Shown one piece after another: positions 51,901-63,811 of a stretch of DNA of 64,000 bases. This stretch comes from Flectonema sp. DT1601 (taxonomy: Eukaryota; Euglenozoa; Diplonemea; Diplonemida; Diplonemidae): the NCBI GenBank assembly GCA_964019425.1, contig OZ025796.1, forward strand, positions 1,302,001 through 1,366,000, given 5' to 3'. Each line of letters opens with the position of its first letter. Position 1 is the first letter of the stretch. The position numbers and the translations under genes were made by a program. The notes below the pieces were generated by a model, which searched no databases, was not told where the DNA came from, and was given only the letters and a program-made list of their open reading frames with translations.

Positions 51901-52441
51901 TATGTAACAATATCATGTTGAGTTTTCTATAAAAAAAAAAAAAAGAAAAAATTCACAACACAGAAACCAAGCTCTCGGATTAGGCCTAACTGGATATACA
52001 CAATGCTGGCCTAAAGAGCTCTTACGACCGGAACCCGAGGTATGTCGCACTTTTCTATAAAATAAAATAATAAAGTGAAGTAGGTAGTCATAACCTTTAC
52101 AAAATAAAATACAGCTTCAGGATATCTCTTCAGAAGAAAATGAGTTCGACAACGCTCTCATGGACTACGCTAAGTCTTTATTTAACGACAAGTATAGGGA
52201 GGTTTCCGACGGTTATGGAAAATCTAGTTGTCAACCCGATGGAAAAAAGTGTTGGGATAGAACCGATCCAGATGTATGAAATTTTCTTTTTTTTCCCCTC
52301 TTCTTTCAATTTTATAATAGTTTGTTATCAAAAGTAAATTAAATAAAACAGTTGAAGGTCCGCTTTAATGAAATTCACCTCCTCCCAAATGCTAATTCGG
52401 GTAAGATTATGTGCGGCATAAAGTGTACATTCAAAGCTTAA
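48932..52441 (+). CDS. type II membrane protein with PDZ-like, KOW-like, triple W-rich repeats, polyproline and sulfotransferase-like domain
   Basis: Seven exons: 48932-49110, 49197-49292, 49363-51617, 51689-51899, 51964-52039, 52115-52273 and 52352-52441 (1,021 aa). After a short tail, a TM helix (about 42-59) is followed immediately by intron 1 in phase 2, exactly as in the gene at 44877. Then come a PDZ-like unit, a KOW-like unit and three W-rich repeats of about 75-85 aa (243-328, 510-588, 618-691; pattern W..W....G..L..N..GRWM.G...N.G...MP...EW). Runs of 18 and 10 prolines lie at about 447-481. Residues 757-1021 look like a Golgi sulfotransferase: FREPITRMVAA (3'-phosphate binding), FVLEYLDQSFFQLNQALG and NALMDYAKSLF. 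The 5'-PAPS loop (normally KTGxT/S) reads LPHTTDT, so catalysis is uncertain. Confidence 0.72.
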
Positions 52442-53383
52442 TTTCACGTTGTTTTCATGTGGACAAGTCTTTGACGAGGTACAACAAAAGAAAGAAAAAA
52501 AAAAAAAAAAAAAAAGAAACATTTTCAGTTTTGTTCTTTACACTTTCTGGTACCTATTGCATAGTACACACCAATAATAACACATTACACGTGCGGCCGA
52601 TGGACGCGGGTGGTGGAGTTTTTATTTTTAATTTTTATTTTTTAAAAAAATTAAAATAATTCTTGTCAGGAATTTGTAATTTTTTTATCCCCCTGGTAGT
52701 GAATATTTTAAAAAATTAATAGAAACAAGTGAAAAAAGTCATTTTTTTTCACTCAGAGTTTGTTAGCCTAGTCCTAGTCATGAGATCTTTATTTGAGTTG
52801 CATACGGGTGTGTCCCTTCAGAGATTTTTTATATCTTTCCTTTTCTACTGAAAATAGTATGGTGAGAAGAATGGCCCGACAACTTCCATAAGGCAATCAG
52901 TGGAAGACACAGTCAGTCATGGCCAGTTCCGCCTGCGCAATCAGTACAAAAAGAGAAAGAAAAAAAAATAAAGAAAAAATCAAAAAAAGATAGATTTTTT
53001 ATTTTTTTATTTTCTTCGCCCGTTCGATATCGGTTCCCTATTCCCTTGGCAACTATTCATCAGGTCTTGCTTTGCTTTTTTTTCAGTTGAGATTTCGTTT
53101 CGTACATTAATGTAAACCGTTCCCGCTCAAGATGAAGCGAACGGGTACCGATTCACTTTATGTTTTTAAAAAAAAAAAAAAAAAAAACTTTTTTTTTTAT
53201 TCATTTCATCATTCACAGTCACAGACTGAAATGAAGACGGGAATCTATCTTTTTATAGCACCCCTGCAACAGGCTACATGTTCACCTAAGTTAACTGTTT
53301 AGTTATAAATAATTTATTCTCTCAAAAGCAGTGGCCTAACCACCCATACATCTTAAGCAGTATATATATCCGCCCCCCTTAAA
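52442..53383. other. intergenic
   Basis: 0.94 kb of A/T runs and AT-rich sequence; no gene supported. Confidence 0.6.
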
Positions 53384-54905
53384 ATGGGGGATATGATGGA
53401 GGAGCTGAAGGCCCTGAGAAGGAGCAAGGTATCTATTAGATTCCTTATCTTAAATAAAGTAATGTCATAACATCTACTTACATAACAAACAATCAATAAC
53501 AGGAACAAGCTAGCGCGGCAAAGGCAGTCGCGCAGGATCTTCGATGGCAGGAAGTTCACAACAGTCACGGCGGTGATGAACGCACTTCCGATTTCACACA
53601 CAACCCCCTTAAAGTTCCAGCAACAATTTCAGGATGCCTACAGGTATTGTTAACTTATTTGTATTATTAATTTATTTATATATTTCTATAATAACCCAAC
53701 CAATAAAGGTATCCGTCAACGATGGTGACTGGCATTCTATGATAGTTGAAATGAGAGGTCCATTCTTAATATGGTACGAGAAAGGAGTGAATCCGGAAGA
53801 AGATCCCCAACAAGTATCAAAGCAAAGTGTGATAGGTTACGACATCATTGAGGATGAGAGAGGAATAATAAAAATTCAATTCGACTCTCACAAATCTGTG
53901 AAACTAGACACCGAAGGAAATACACAAACATTTCCAACAAGTAAAGACTGGGCGACTACTATTCGAAAAGCTGCCAGACAAGATGCAAAGAGAAGTGGTC
54001 AAGCACAAGACTCAGCCTATCAGAATCACGAAGAGCGGTATTCAATAAATGATATTTCTTTAATGGAATTAATTGGTAAAGGAACTTACGGTGAAGTTTG
54101 GAAAGCAACCCTCACAAGCAATGGTACCACTAGCCTCTCAGCTGTAAAGATAAGCCATCAACAACAAGAAAGAACTGTAGAGCAATCTCTTTTAATGAAA
54201 ATGGATTGTCCGTACGTCGTCCGCGCTGATGGTGTGTTCACACATGAGGGTCGTAGTTATATTGTAATGCCGTTATTAGAAGGAGGTGACTTAGATCTTC
54301 ACCTCGACTTGACTCCTCACGGTTATTTCACTGCCGATCGTTCTCGCTTCCACGCCGCCGAAATTCTTTGCGCTTTAGACTACCTTCATTCAAAGGGAGT
54401 CGTATACAGGGATTTAAAACCAGAAAATGTTGTTCTTGACGTCAAAGGGCATACCGTCCTCACAGATATGGGACACGCGAGGTCTCTCTCTAACACAGCT
54501 CGGGCAGAAACCTTTTGTGGAACTGCCGAGTACTTGGCGCCTGAGATTCTTAGTTGTGACGGACATAATCACGCAGTTGATCATTGGGCTCTCGGAGTGT
54601 TGATGTTTGAAATGATAACTGGATCTCTTCCTTTTACTGGAAGTGGTCATGAGGGTGATTTATATGAAAAAATATTAACAACTCAGCCTGAATTCCCTGC
54701 CTATGCTGATCCAGATGCTCATAATTTGATTCTTTCATTATTGGAGAAGGATCCGAAGAGGCGATTAAAATCACCATCGATAAAGGAACACCCCTTCTTC
54801 GCCTCTCTTAACTTCGCCTCAATTCTTGACATGACTCATCCCCCGCCATTCGTTCCAGACGTCGAATTAGTTCGTACGATGATGAGAAGAAAACTAAAGG
54901 ATTGA
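53384..54905 (+). CDS. PH-like domain / AGC-type Ser/Thr protein kinase
   Basis: Three exons: 53384-53428, 53503-53643 and 53709-54905 (460 aa). Residues about 63-150 resemble a PH domain (DGDWHSMIVEMRGPFLIWYE, DSHKSVKLDTEG), a lipid- or protein-binding module as in Akt. The kinase runs about 173-430: glycine loop IGKGTYGEVWKA, SAVKI (Lys209), VYRDLKPENVVLD (Asp297), TDMGHA (Asp315, with DMG for DFG), and the T-loop TFCGTAEYLAPEIL typical of AGC kinases. The substrate-anchoring DHWALGVLMFEM follows. All catalytic residues are present. No C-terminal hydrophobic motif (FxxF) is obvious. It fits with the phosphoinositide phosphatase at 38928 as a possible lipid-regulated kinase, though a direct link is only an inference. 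Confidence 0.87.
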
Positions 54906-55598
54906 CCAACTGAAGTAGTAATGAGGTGGTTTCTTCAACCCGGGATGGGTTTTAATAATACGAAGTTATGCACGGAAGAAGAAATAATTTTTTTTTTTTT
55001 TTTTTTTTTTTGCACCCTTTTTTTTTCGTTTCTGCTTTATTTGTATTACTTCTTTATATTGACAATGAAGTAAAGGTTCTCCTCCATGGAGAACACCTGA
55101 GGATGATGAGCCCTTTTGAAGGCTAAATTCATCTTACAAAGACTCCGACGCTATCCTTTTGTAGTGAACACAGCAGCCAAAGCATCCATGGCAGCCTTTT
55201 TGTCGATTTTTTCCCATCCTGTTTTCCCCCTCTTCCTTTTCGTTTTCTCTTTCCACAAAGGTTTTTTTTTTTTTTTTTTTACATATTTTTTTTATTTCCC
55301 CTTTTCTTCCTCATTTTTTTTCCGGTGTAAAAAAAAGCAACAACAACGGCAGAAGAAGAAAAAAAAATAAGAGAGAGAGAGATTCTCTTGTAGAGTTTTT
55401 CTTGTAAAAAGATATCAACAGAAACCCTTGTTACCAGATGGGACGATGTTACGAAATTATCTTTTCGAATGTGCTTAGAGAAGATTAAGAGACTTCCTAG
55501 GTGCCAATCTCACTGCCCTTGGGATGAGGGGAGGGGGGGGGAATGTGTTCTCTATTTAATTAATCGACAAAGTGTGTGAGTCACCACAAGATAACTAC

Positions 55599-55629
<31 letters not shown>

Positions 55630-57660
55630 TAACGCTTTTTGTAGTTCTTCAGATAAATTGATGTTACAGCCTGCAGAACTTCGCGGAATTTTAGTACTGC
55701 GACGTGTAGTAAAATGTAAAATAATTTTTTTTTCTTTTTCTTTTTTCTTTTTTTTATTTTTTATTTTTTTAAATATTGTGCGGCAACGTAGCAGAAAGAA
55801 GCCATCCTGGTTTATTATTCCTATCGTCTTTGAGTTTGCCGCTTGGGTTTATTATTTTTTTTTTTAAAATCTTTTTTCTTCGTGTTTACGTTGTTTTCAT
55901 ATTGAGTGGCCTATTTCTTCTAGGGAGGGAGAAAAACAAAACAAAACACACGAAGTATTAACATGTGTTTTGTTTTTCCTTACTTAGTTTTCTAGTCTGT
56001 AGTGTTTTCCACGGACTCCCACATACAAAAGTCATTCTTTGTTTATGGGAGAGAGGATCATGATAATATGAAAGCTATGGGAAGCAAGCAGGTTGATTTA
56101 GAAATAATGAAATCGACCAGAATACATGAATGTGGTGTCCCCTACTTCACATTCTTTTTCACAAACGTGTCCTACAACTGAATTAGTACGTATTTTTGCG
56201 ATTACAACAACTCTTTACTTTATTTATTTTTTTTTTTTTTTGAAATATTTTTAATATCTCCTTTTTATTTTTTATTCTTCTTCTTCTTCCAGTTTTTTTT
56301 TTTTTCTTTCTTTTTTTTTTTTTTTTTTTTAAAAAAGTACAGCAATCCCTTGTTGCTGCATCAGAATTTTTAAAAAAAAAAAAAAAAAAGAAAAAGAAAG
56401 GGAAAAAAAAAAAAAAAAAAAGTTCAGGGGCAACCAGTAATAATCCTTAATATCTTTGTAAGAAACTAATTTGAAAAAAAAAAACAAAAAAAAAAGTATC
56501 TGGATTGACGAATTGGTGTCACAAAATTTATTTTATTTATTTATTTCTGATTTGCTTTTTGTTTTATTTCTGGTGTCTTTTGGGGATGACCTTTTTTTTT
56601 TTTTTTTTTTTAAAATCGTGTTTTTTTGGTAAGCCGTTACTTGGTTATAAGTTATCTCGCCTCCCATTTGGGACGAAACCGGATCAGTACCATTTGTTAC
56701 GTGATAAAGAAGGAATTTTAATAATATTCTTCCAAAGTGATAAATTCGTAAAAAAAAAAAAAAAAAAAACTCAAAAGCAAGGGAGAAAAAAAAAATTGCA
56801 TCCACACAATTGAAAGAAAAAAACGGAGAAAACAAAGGAATATTCGAGACAAACAGCAGTTCGTCTCTGCCTTCCCCCAGGCACCTTTAGTTCCCCCCCC
56901 ACGAATTATCGAAGGCGGGAAAAAAAAAGAAGAAAAAACAAAAAAAAAACTAATAGTACGTGCAGTGAACAATAATGGTCGCAGTAGTGATTTTTTGTTC
57001 ACAAAAAACAGAGATGAGACCCAGATCCTAAAAAACCCACACTCAAAAAAAAAAAAAAAATAATAAAACTTCAAACAACAATATTTTATAAAATTCTGAA
57101 AAGTTGGACAGCTTTGTCCTGTGACGGAACGAAAAAAAGAAAAAAACTAAATAAGAGAACAAAAAAAAAAATACAAAAAATTCGAAAATTAAAAAAACAA
57201 AAACAAAAACTTTTTTTTTTTTCTTGGGGAAGACGGCTTAATCCAAAAAACGAAACAAAAAAAAAAAAAATTACAACAACACTGAATACAACAGAGCCTA
57301 AGGACAATTTTTTTTTTTTAAAAAAAAAAAAAATCGAAATTAACGATGATATGATATTAGTACATATGGAATAATCCTCAGAAAAAAATAAAAAGAAAAA
57401 AAAAACAAAAAAAAAAGCAAAAAAAAACCGCAAAAAAAAAAAATCCTTCTTTCGCGTAGGTTACTTAAAAAAAAAAATAAAAAAAAAAACATCTCCAATG
57501 ACATACTTTATTTTTATTATTAACAAGTATTGCTAGTAGAATCAAGATATGTTACCATCGAGAGAAGTACCACTGCAACAGACAAACTTGATGTGGATTG
57601 GTCGCTGATTTCCTTTTCTAAATATCGACTATTACTTACTTTAAAAGATTACAACAAAAG
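54906..57660. other. long gene-free homopolymer region
   Basis: 2.75 kb, the densest homopolymer region of the window, with A and T runs alternating at 10-25 bases (for example 56290-56330, 56375-56420, 57040-57440). Open frames are Lys- or Phe-rich artefacts on both strands. No gene or repeat family is recognised. Confidence 0.7.
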
Positions 57661-60020
57661 ATGACGCTTCGACGTTCAGGGAGTGGCCTGGATATCGATT
57701 CACAAAAGAGAGTTGCTGATCTCACAGAACAAATGAGACAACTCATGGCTGACGAAGAACAGCACAGCGATGAGAGTGACGACAATAATACTGCGGAGGA
57801 GTTCTGGGAGTCTAATATTTGTAAACCGGATTTAATAAATATCGAAGACGCTGAGAAGAAAATTTTAGAAAAACAACTTCAGCAGACTGTTGCTAATCTC
57901 GGAGACACGAAAGACGACCTCCACTTTGCTGAACACAAATTACGTGAAGCAGAATCCAGAAACAAGACACTCATAACTCAACTACTCAGTGAGAGGGATA
58001 GAACTAATTCATATAATAAACAAGCGTTGACTGGGGCACAGAAATTTATGTTTCAAAAGAATTTGATGCTCCAAAGAAGAGCATTAAATAAAAAACACAA
58101 CAAAGCAGTTGAAGAACTCCACGAGAGAATTGAATCCCAAGAACAGTCGCTAATGTTTTCTCACGACACTCTACTGAACCCTCTTCCTGAATCAATGAAT
58201 TCAGCACCTCCAGCAGGTCCACATGAATATATGAGAGAATCAGAATCGTTTAAGGAACAACAGTACATTGAAGTTCATAAAGCTGTTGATACCTCTGCTG
58301 ATGATGAATACGCTGATATAAAAGCAACGCAATCACTATTCGAATCACAACTTACGAAACTTAGAAAAGACATCCGACCAGTTATGAAAGACTTCAAGGA
58401 CAGTACTGACAATAGTTTAATAAATATAGAAAGGATCTTATGGCCTCCTGTTGGTCGACATCCGAGACCAAAAGACGCGTTTTCGAGAGCTGCAAAGGCG
58501 CAGATGGCGAAGTCCAAAATGCTATTGGCTGACGGCTATCGTAGACTTAACAATGCTGTTCTATCATTCGTAGCTGAGGAGAAAACAGTAAAAGACTCAT
58601 GGACACGATCATATCAAGACACCGTTAGTAAATGTGACGTAGAAATTCAAACAGACATCCAAACTGGACCAACAGAAGAAGAATTACGACTCCAATCAGA
58701 CCTCGATATGATAAAAGACCGAATGAAAAAAATGAGAGAACAATCAATAAAGAAAGAAAGGACTGTTCAAACAGCTCTTGATAGGGTTAAGTTAAATCTT
58801 CAATACATCCAAGAAAAAGCTACAGAACTACACAAAGAGATGTACACAGCATTACATGCGTGTTTTAAACATAGATTTCGATGGATAGACAGACACGTTG
58901 ATCACTTCAGAGATGCATCTCAACAAAAAGACCTCCGTCGGAATCCCCAGGAAGTTAAATACAACCTCTCACTCGGATTAGTAGTAAGCAAAGACATCGA
59001 ACAGCTAAAACGATTTACAGAATACTTCACAAGAGATGACTTCTTCGGACTCGACATGACTTCGAAGTATGTTCCCCTTAATCATATTATTTATCGAGGT
59101 AGTTTGTTTAGAATAAAATATAAAATTAATAAAACAGGGACGCTCCAATTCCTGGATGCCCTCCATCATCCATAACATGGAAACCAGGAGGTAGAAAGAA
59201 CGTAAAAAGAAAGTCATCGATGAGTTCTTTAACGAGAGCTGCTGGTAGTGAAAAGGATTTGGAACATTCTCCGAGTCCTCCGAGGAAGATGACTGCGCCA
59301 GTTTGTTCTGATTCTGGAGTGTTGTCGCATGCGGAGTTGAGCATGAATAGTAATCTTCAGATTCTTGGAATTAATGAAGTAACAAGTTCTTCAACACTTC
59401 CAATTGTTCCACCGATAGCACCTCCAAAGATTCATGGATCCTCTCCTCGTAAAAGACATGAAGTAATTGATAACGAGCAAACTTTTGATATTCGTCACGT
59501 CAATCGACGTCGATCTGCAGCCATTACTCAAGAGGAGATTGCCCTCGTCGGGTCAGGAAATATCAACAGCCGTCGTCCTTCTATTGGAGGTGATTCATTA
59601 TGTACTGTTGAGAGTATTCAAACAGCTCCAATGGTGACTTCTGTTAAACAAATTGAAGAAAGAAGATCATCAATTGTCCCTCGACTTGAATTAAAAGGAT
59701 GCAACAGAAGTGTTAGTTCTGAACATCGACAATCTCCACATCCTCCTGGTGCTGGAAATAGTGGACGGTCACCATCTCCCAGGTCTGGGAGACCTCCGCG
59801 GTCTGCAGGTGGAAGTGGTCGAACCAGATCGCAGAGGCATTTAATTGCTTCGAAATCAACAATAGCTGAACCGCAGACTCAGACTGCTGAAGATGTAGCT
59901 AAGGCTGTTAGCAGTCTGTTAACGTATCCAATTAAAAATATGACAGGATGGTGTTCCCCTCCTAAACACAGTGTTGTAACTCAACCGGATGGTACTCACA
60001 CTCTCTCAAGTGGAAGATAA
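57661..60020 (+). CDS. coiled-coil protein with Ser/Pro/Arg-rich tail
   Basis: Two exons, 57661-59066 and 59138-60020 (762 aa). Residues 1-60 are acidic. Coiled-coil segments lie at about 60-190 and 330-420 (TEEELRLQSDLDMIKDRMKK). A helical segment with WPPVGRHPRPKDAF lies at about 262-275, and a compact part with FKHRFRWIDRHVDHFRDA at about 400. The second half is disordered with PSPRSGRPPRS-like clusters. No enzyme motif is present. Probably cytoskeletal or flagellar by style; family unknown. Confidence 0.75.
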
Positions 60021-63000
60021 TTATATTATCGTTTTGCCTGTTGGGAGATTTCTAGTTACCTCTTCCCATCTCATCCAAGTATTCAAAATCAAAAAATATA
60101 AATAACCTCACGGTGGCTGTCTATTAGAAGTTGAACTCGTCAACTATTAGCCAAGTGTGACTGCTATCAATAATAAGATTGAAGTGATGTCGAGTAGTTG
60201 TTTAGAATGAGAACAGAAATCACCACACGACCAAATCCTCTTCATTTTTGTTAATAAACTAACGGAGAAGGAAACTCATCATAATCTTCTGTTCTGAAAC
60301 GACTACGACGATGGCTGATCTTCTTCTTAAGTAAAAAGTGACCTTTACTGTTAAAGATATTTTATTCTGTACTAATTAGATATTACTGCACCTTATTAAG
60401 GTTGTAGTATCGGTCTCAGAGATTACTACCGAGAGACCCTACTAAGAGAGTCACTGTTTCGACTATTTTTCGTCGTCATTTTCCTTTAATATTTCTTTTT
60501 TATATAAAAAAAAAAAAAATAGAGGAAATATAACGACGCTATTTGAAATGACACTTTTGTGCCTCTTGTTGTGGAGTGCATTCAGTGTCGTTGCGGTTAT
60601 CCTTTCCTTCCCATAATTGAAATACTGTGACACTTCTTTACATAGCAACAACTAAGTTGATATTAATTTTTTTTTTTTTTTTTTTAAAATATCTAAAGTT
60701 GTTGCTGTTTTTTACGTTGTCAAAGTTTCACCCCTTTACATAGCAACCAGGTTTTGACCAGGTGCTTATTATTTTTATAACAGTTTCAAGTAGCTCCCGT
60801 GGTAACTAAGATGCGGTTCGTATGTTCAAAAGACGGGTTTCAATCTGTTTTAGAACTGTCCTTTATGTGAGTAATTGCCACATATAGAATTCTTTTTGAA
60901 TTAAACGAAACGACACTATTCACTAACTAGCAACCGGCGCAACATGAGCCCGGAAGCCTAAAGAGTTTTCGCGTTTCTTTTTTTAAAGAGGTTTTGGACA
61001 AAAAGCCTTTGTTTTGTTTCTTTTGCAAGTAGTTCTTTTGTTTTGGAAGACGTGTTTCTAAACATCTGTTCTGTTTTCATTGAAATGAAATGAATCAGTT
61101 CCCTCAGTAGTAAAAAAAAAAACTAGTTCGTTCTGAAAGTTAAAACAAACTATTTCAGTAGTCGAAGCCAACTTGTTTGTTGTCCTACGAAATTTTGCTT
61201 TTTTTTTTTTGATTGACTGATAATTATTAGTACTATCTAATAGTACATGTGATCTATTTCAGTAACTCTCTGCGAGTACGATTGTTGGCTTTTTGTTTAT
61301 TACCTTTGATTTAAGAAACTAGTTTTTTTTTTTTTTTTTTTTTTTAAATTTCTGTTTTGAAGTTTTTATAGTAAAAAGAGAAAAAAAAAAAAAAGTGAAA
61401 ATATTCATCACTTTATATATATGCGATTATTTACCGTCTGTTTTTGTTTTCTTTTTATTTTGTTGTTTCTTGCCTACTTACTTTCCTTGTCGTAGTGGAC
61501 TGCGTCTATCATTCTGGCGATGTCCTCTGTGGACGTAGGCTGAAAACCTCTCTGTGGTTGATTTCATCTTTTGTTTTACTAACTGTCGGAATTCGTTTCT
61601 TATCATCGGAGAATGTCTGCAACGGGTCTGTCTTATAGATAGGACTTAGTAATGTTCTCTTTTTGACATTTGAAAGGTTTTCACGCACCACCGCCCCTAG
61701 ATAAAATTTAGAAAAAAAAAAAACTGAAAAAATACTATTTTCTGATATAGAAGGACGTTCTTTTTTTTTTGAATTTTTTTTTTTATTTCCGTTGTTTGTT
61801 GTGTTTTGTTTTTTTCTTTGAGTTTCTATATTATTGAATTCCGCCTATTTATTTTATTTTATTTTTTTTCGTTGCCTTTCCCCACTTTAATTGAGGACCA
61901 GCCTGTACTCATCTTACGCGTTGATTTCGATTGTGTAGTTCAACAAAATTTCGTTTTTTTTTAAAGCACCCGCGTCATTGGGAGGTATTGGGGGGGGTTG
62001 ACTTCCCAATACCGATCCTCCGCAATAGAGATTAGCCGCAAGGATGCTTTTTATTCTTCTTCTTTTTTTCCCCTTTCTTTGATTAACAACTACAAATATT
62101 TTTTCAGTCAAGTACTTGATATTAATTTTGTTTTTTAATATCCTAAAGTTCGATCTATTCCGTTGGTTGGAGAGACCGATTACCCTTTTTTTTTGTTGTT
62201 GTTCGCAACAAAAAAAAAAGGGGGAGGGGAGATCCCAAATCTGATATTAGTGTTACAGGCGTGGTGAATGTTGTTATGTTGAGTGATAAAATATATATAG
62301 GGGGGTGGGTATTGGATTCCCTGACTTCGATAACTACTTCTATACTGATGATGAGTGAACTGAGCTGAGTTGTCGGAATAGTTCTTTTTCTAGTTTTCTT
62401 TTTACCTTTAAAAGAAAAGAAAGAAAAGAAATGAAATCCGTCAAAATGACGACATCTCTTTACAGTTTGTCGCTTATGCCGCAACAGCGTTTCTTTTTTT
62501 TTTTTTTTTTTTTTTTTTCAATCGAACTAATCTTGTTGTTGTCATCCCCCTGCGGGAATGATGACAGTTGACACAAAGAAAACCGAAAATGAGTTTTTTG
62601 TCTGGTTGTTGTGGAACTTTATGTTTTACTACTTTTCCTTTTTTTCTTTTCTTTTGTTCTCCCCCCCCTACTAAGTTTTATTTCGAATACTCCTTCCCGC
62701 ACAAAATTACATAACCTGCTGTGATTGTTGTGCGCACTCACCTTACGGTGGTTTCGTTCTTTAATTGTCGGTGTTCGTTTTCTACGTCCCGAATATTTCC
62801 CTTTTTTTTTAGTACAATACTTTTAGCAGCTCTTATGTGTGGTGATTGAAGAATCATAAATTATTAAGTCTCTTTTTTTTTTTTTTACAATTGCAAAAAG
62901 AAAATTGCCACACACGAATGGGAATGTTAATAAACAGGTGAGTGAGATGTTGATGTTTGTTTTATTTAGCTTACCTTCCTTTCACAGGTAGTGGTCTTCT

Positions 63001-63185
63001 ATCACATGGATGGAGTACGAGTGACCACTTTTAACAATCCATCTGTTTGGAAAGCAATGGTTGTTGTTGTTTAATCTAAAATACTTTACTACTTCTGTTT
63101 CAAATGAGTTTTTTTTTAAACTAGATTTTCAACTTGTCTTTAAATCCGTTGATTCTTACCAAGTGAATGTGATTCTCTTGTTTTA
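60021..63185. other. long intergenic region
   Basis: 3.2 kb with no gene. Noted: a direct repeat ctttacatagcaac at about 60636 and 60735; a hairpin at 62183-62223; a GT-rich stretch 61440-61640 with a 64-codon frame (MFSFYFVVSCLL...), hydrophobic and probably chance. T runs are frequent. Confidence 0.6.
62183..62223. repeat. long A/T-rich hairpin
   Basis: ccc followed by a T run and gttg pairs with caac, an A run and ggg, giving about 16 bp with one bulge and a short ttgttcg loop. It resembles a terminator-like stem, but its role is unknown. Confidence 0.5.
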
Positions 63186-63715
63186 GTTGACTTTATTGGT
63201 CTTTTTCGTAACGTCGAATGTGTTGGAAATAATCTTCTTATTTAAGAACTGAATACTATTTCTTGTAGGGAACTGTATTTGAGTTCCTTTGTTAGCATTA
63301 AAGGAATCGATAACCATATTCTACATCAGTAGCTGTATTGGAATTATCAGCTTTTAGTAACTTCACAGGTGGTGTTGTCAGTCGTTCGATTCTATCTTTT
63401 GGATGTTTGTTTTTGGGAATTTTAAATCTGTTGGTTGTTGTTTTCTGTGTGATTGTTCACTTCTTACATCACTGGACTTGTCTCCGTTGACGATATTAAC
63501 CATGCGATGTGATGGATTTCGTTCTTCTCTTATTGAGTTGAATTTATCGGACTTGAACTTTTGTTACATCGGAGATTGCAGCTTTTTTTGAAAGGATGTT
63601 CATCCCTCACAACATTAGACCTTTCAGGTCTGAGTAGCTTAATATCTGTTGGAAATGGTTTCCTTCTCTCTGTTGTAAATCACTCACAGATGTTGACTCT
63701 GAGAATTGTGAATTA
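63186..63715 (+). pseudogene. decayed BspA-type LRR gene fragment
   Basis: Translated in shifting frames, it gives repeat units like those of the gene at 20147: VDFIGLFRNVECVGNNLL, VAVLELSAFSNFT, FKSVGCCFLCDCSLLTSLDL, then (after a frame change in a T run at about 63580) GCSSLTTLDLSGLSSLISVG. At least three frame breaks and several stops are needed to read it, so it cannot be expressed as one protein. The breaks fall partly in homopolymers, so sequencing error may contribute. Confidence 0.65.
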
Positions 63716-63811
63716 CTTTTTTTTTTTTTGAATTAGTTCCAAACTTTTTGTTTCTTATTTCTTTCTATTTTTCACTTCCCCAAAACAAGAATGGACTAAT
63801 AAATAAAAAAA

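Noticed and set aside
61444-61638. 64-codon hydrophobic frame resembling a signal peptide protein
   Set aside because: Isolated, GT-rich spacer composition, no acceptor close upstream and no homology recognised; chance frame more likely.
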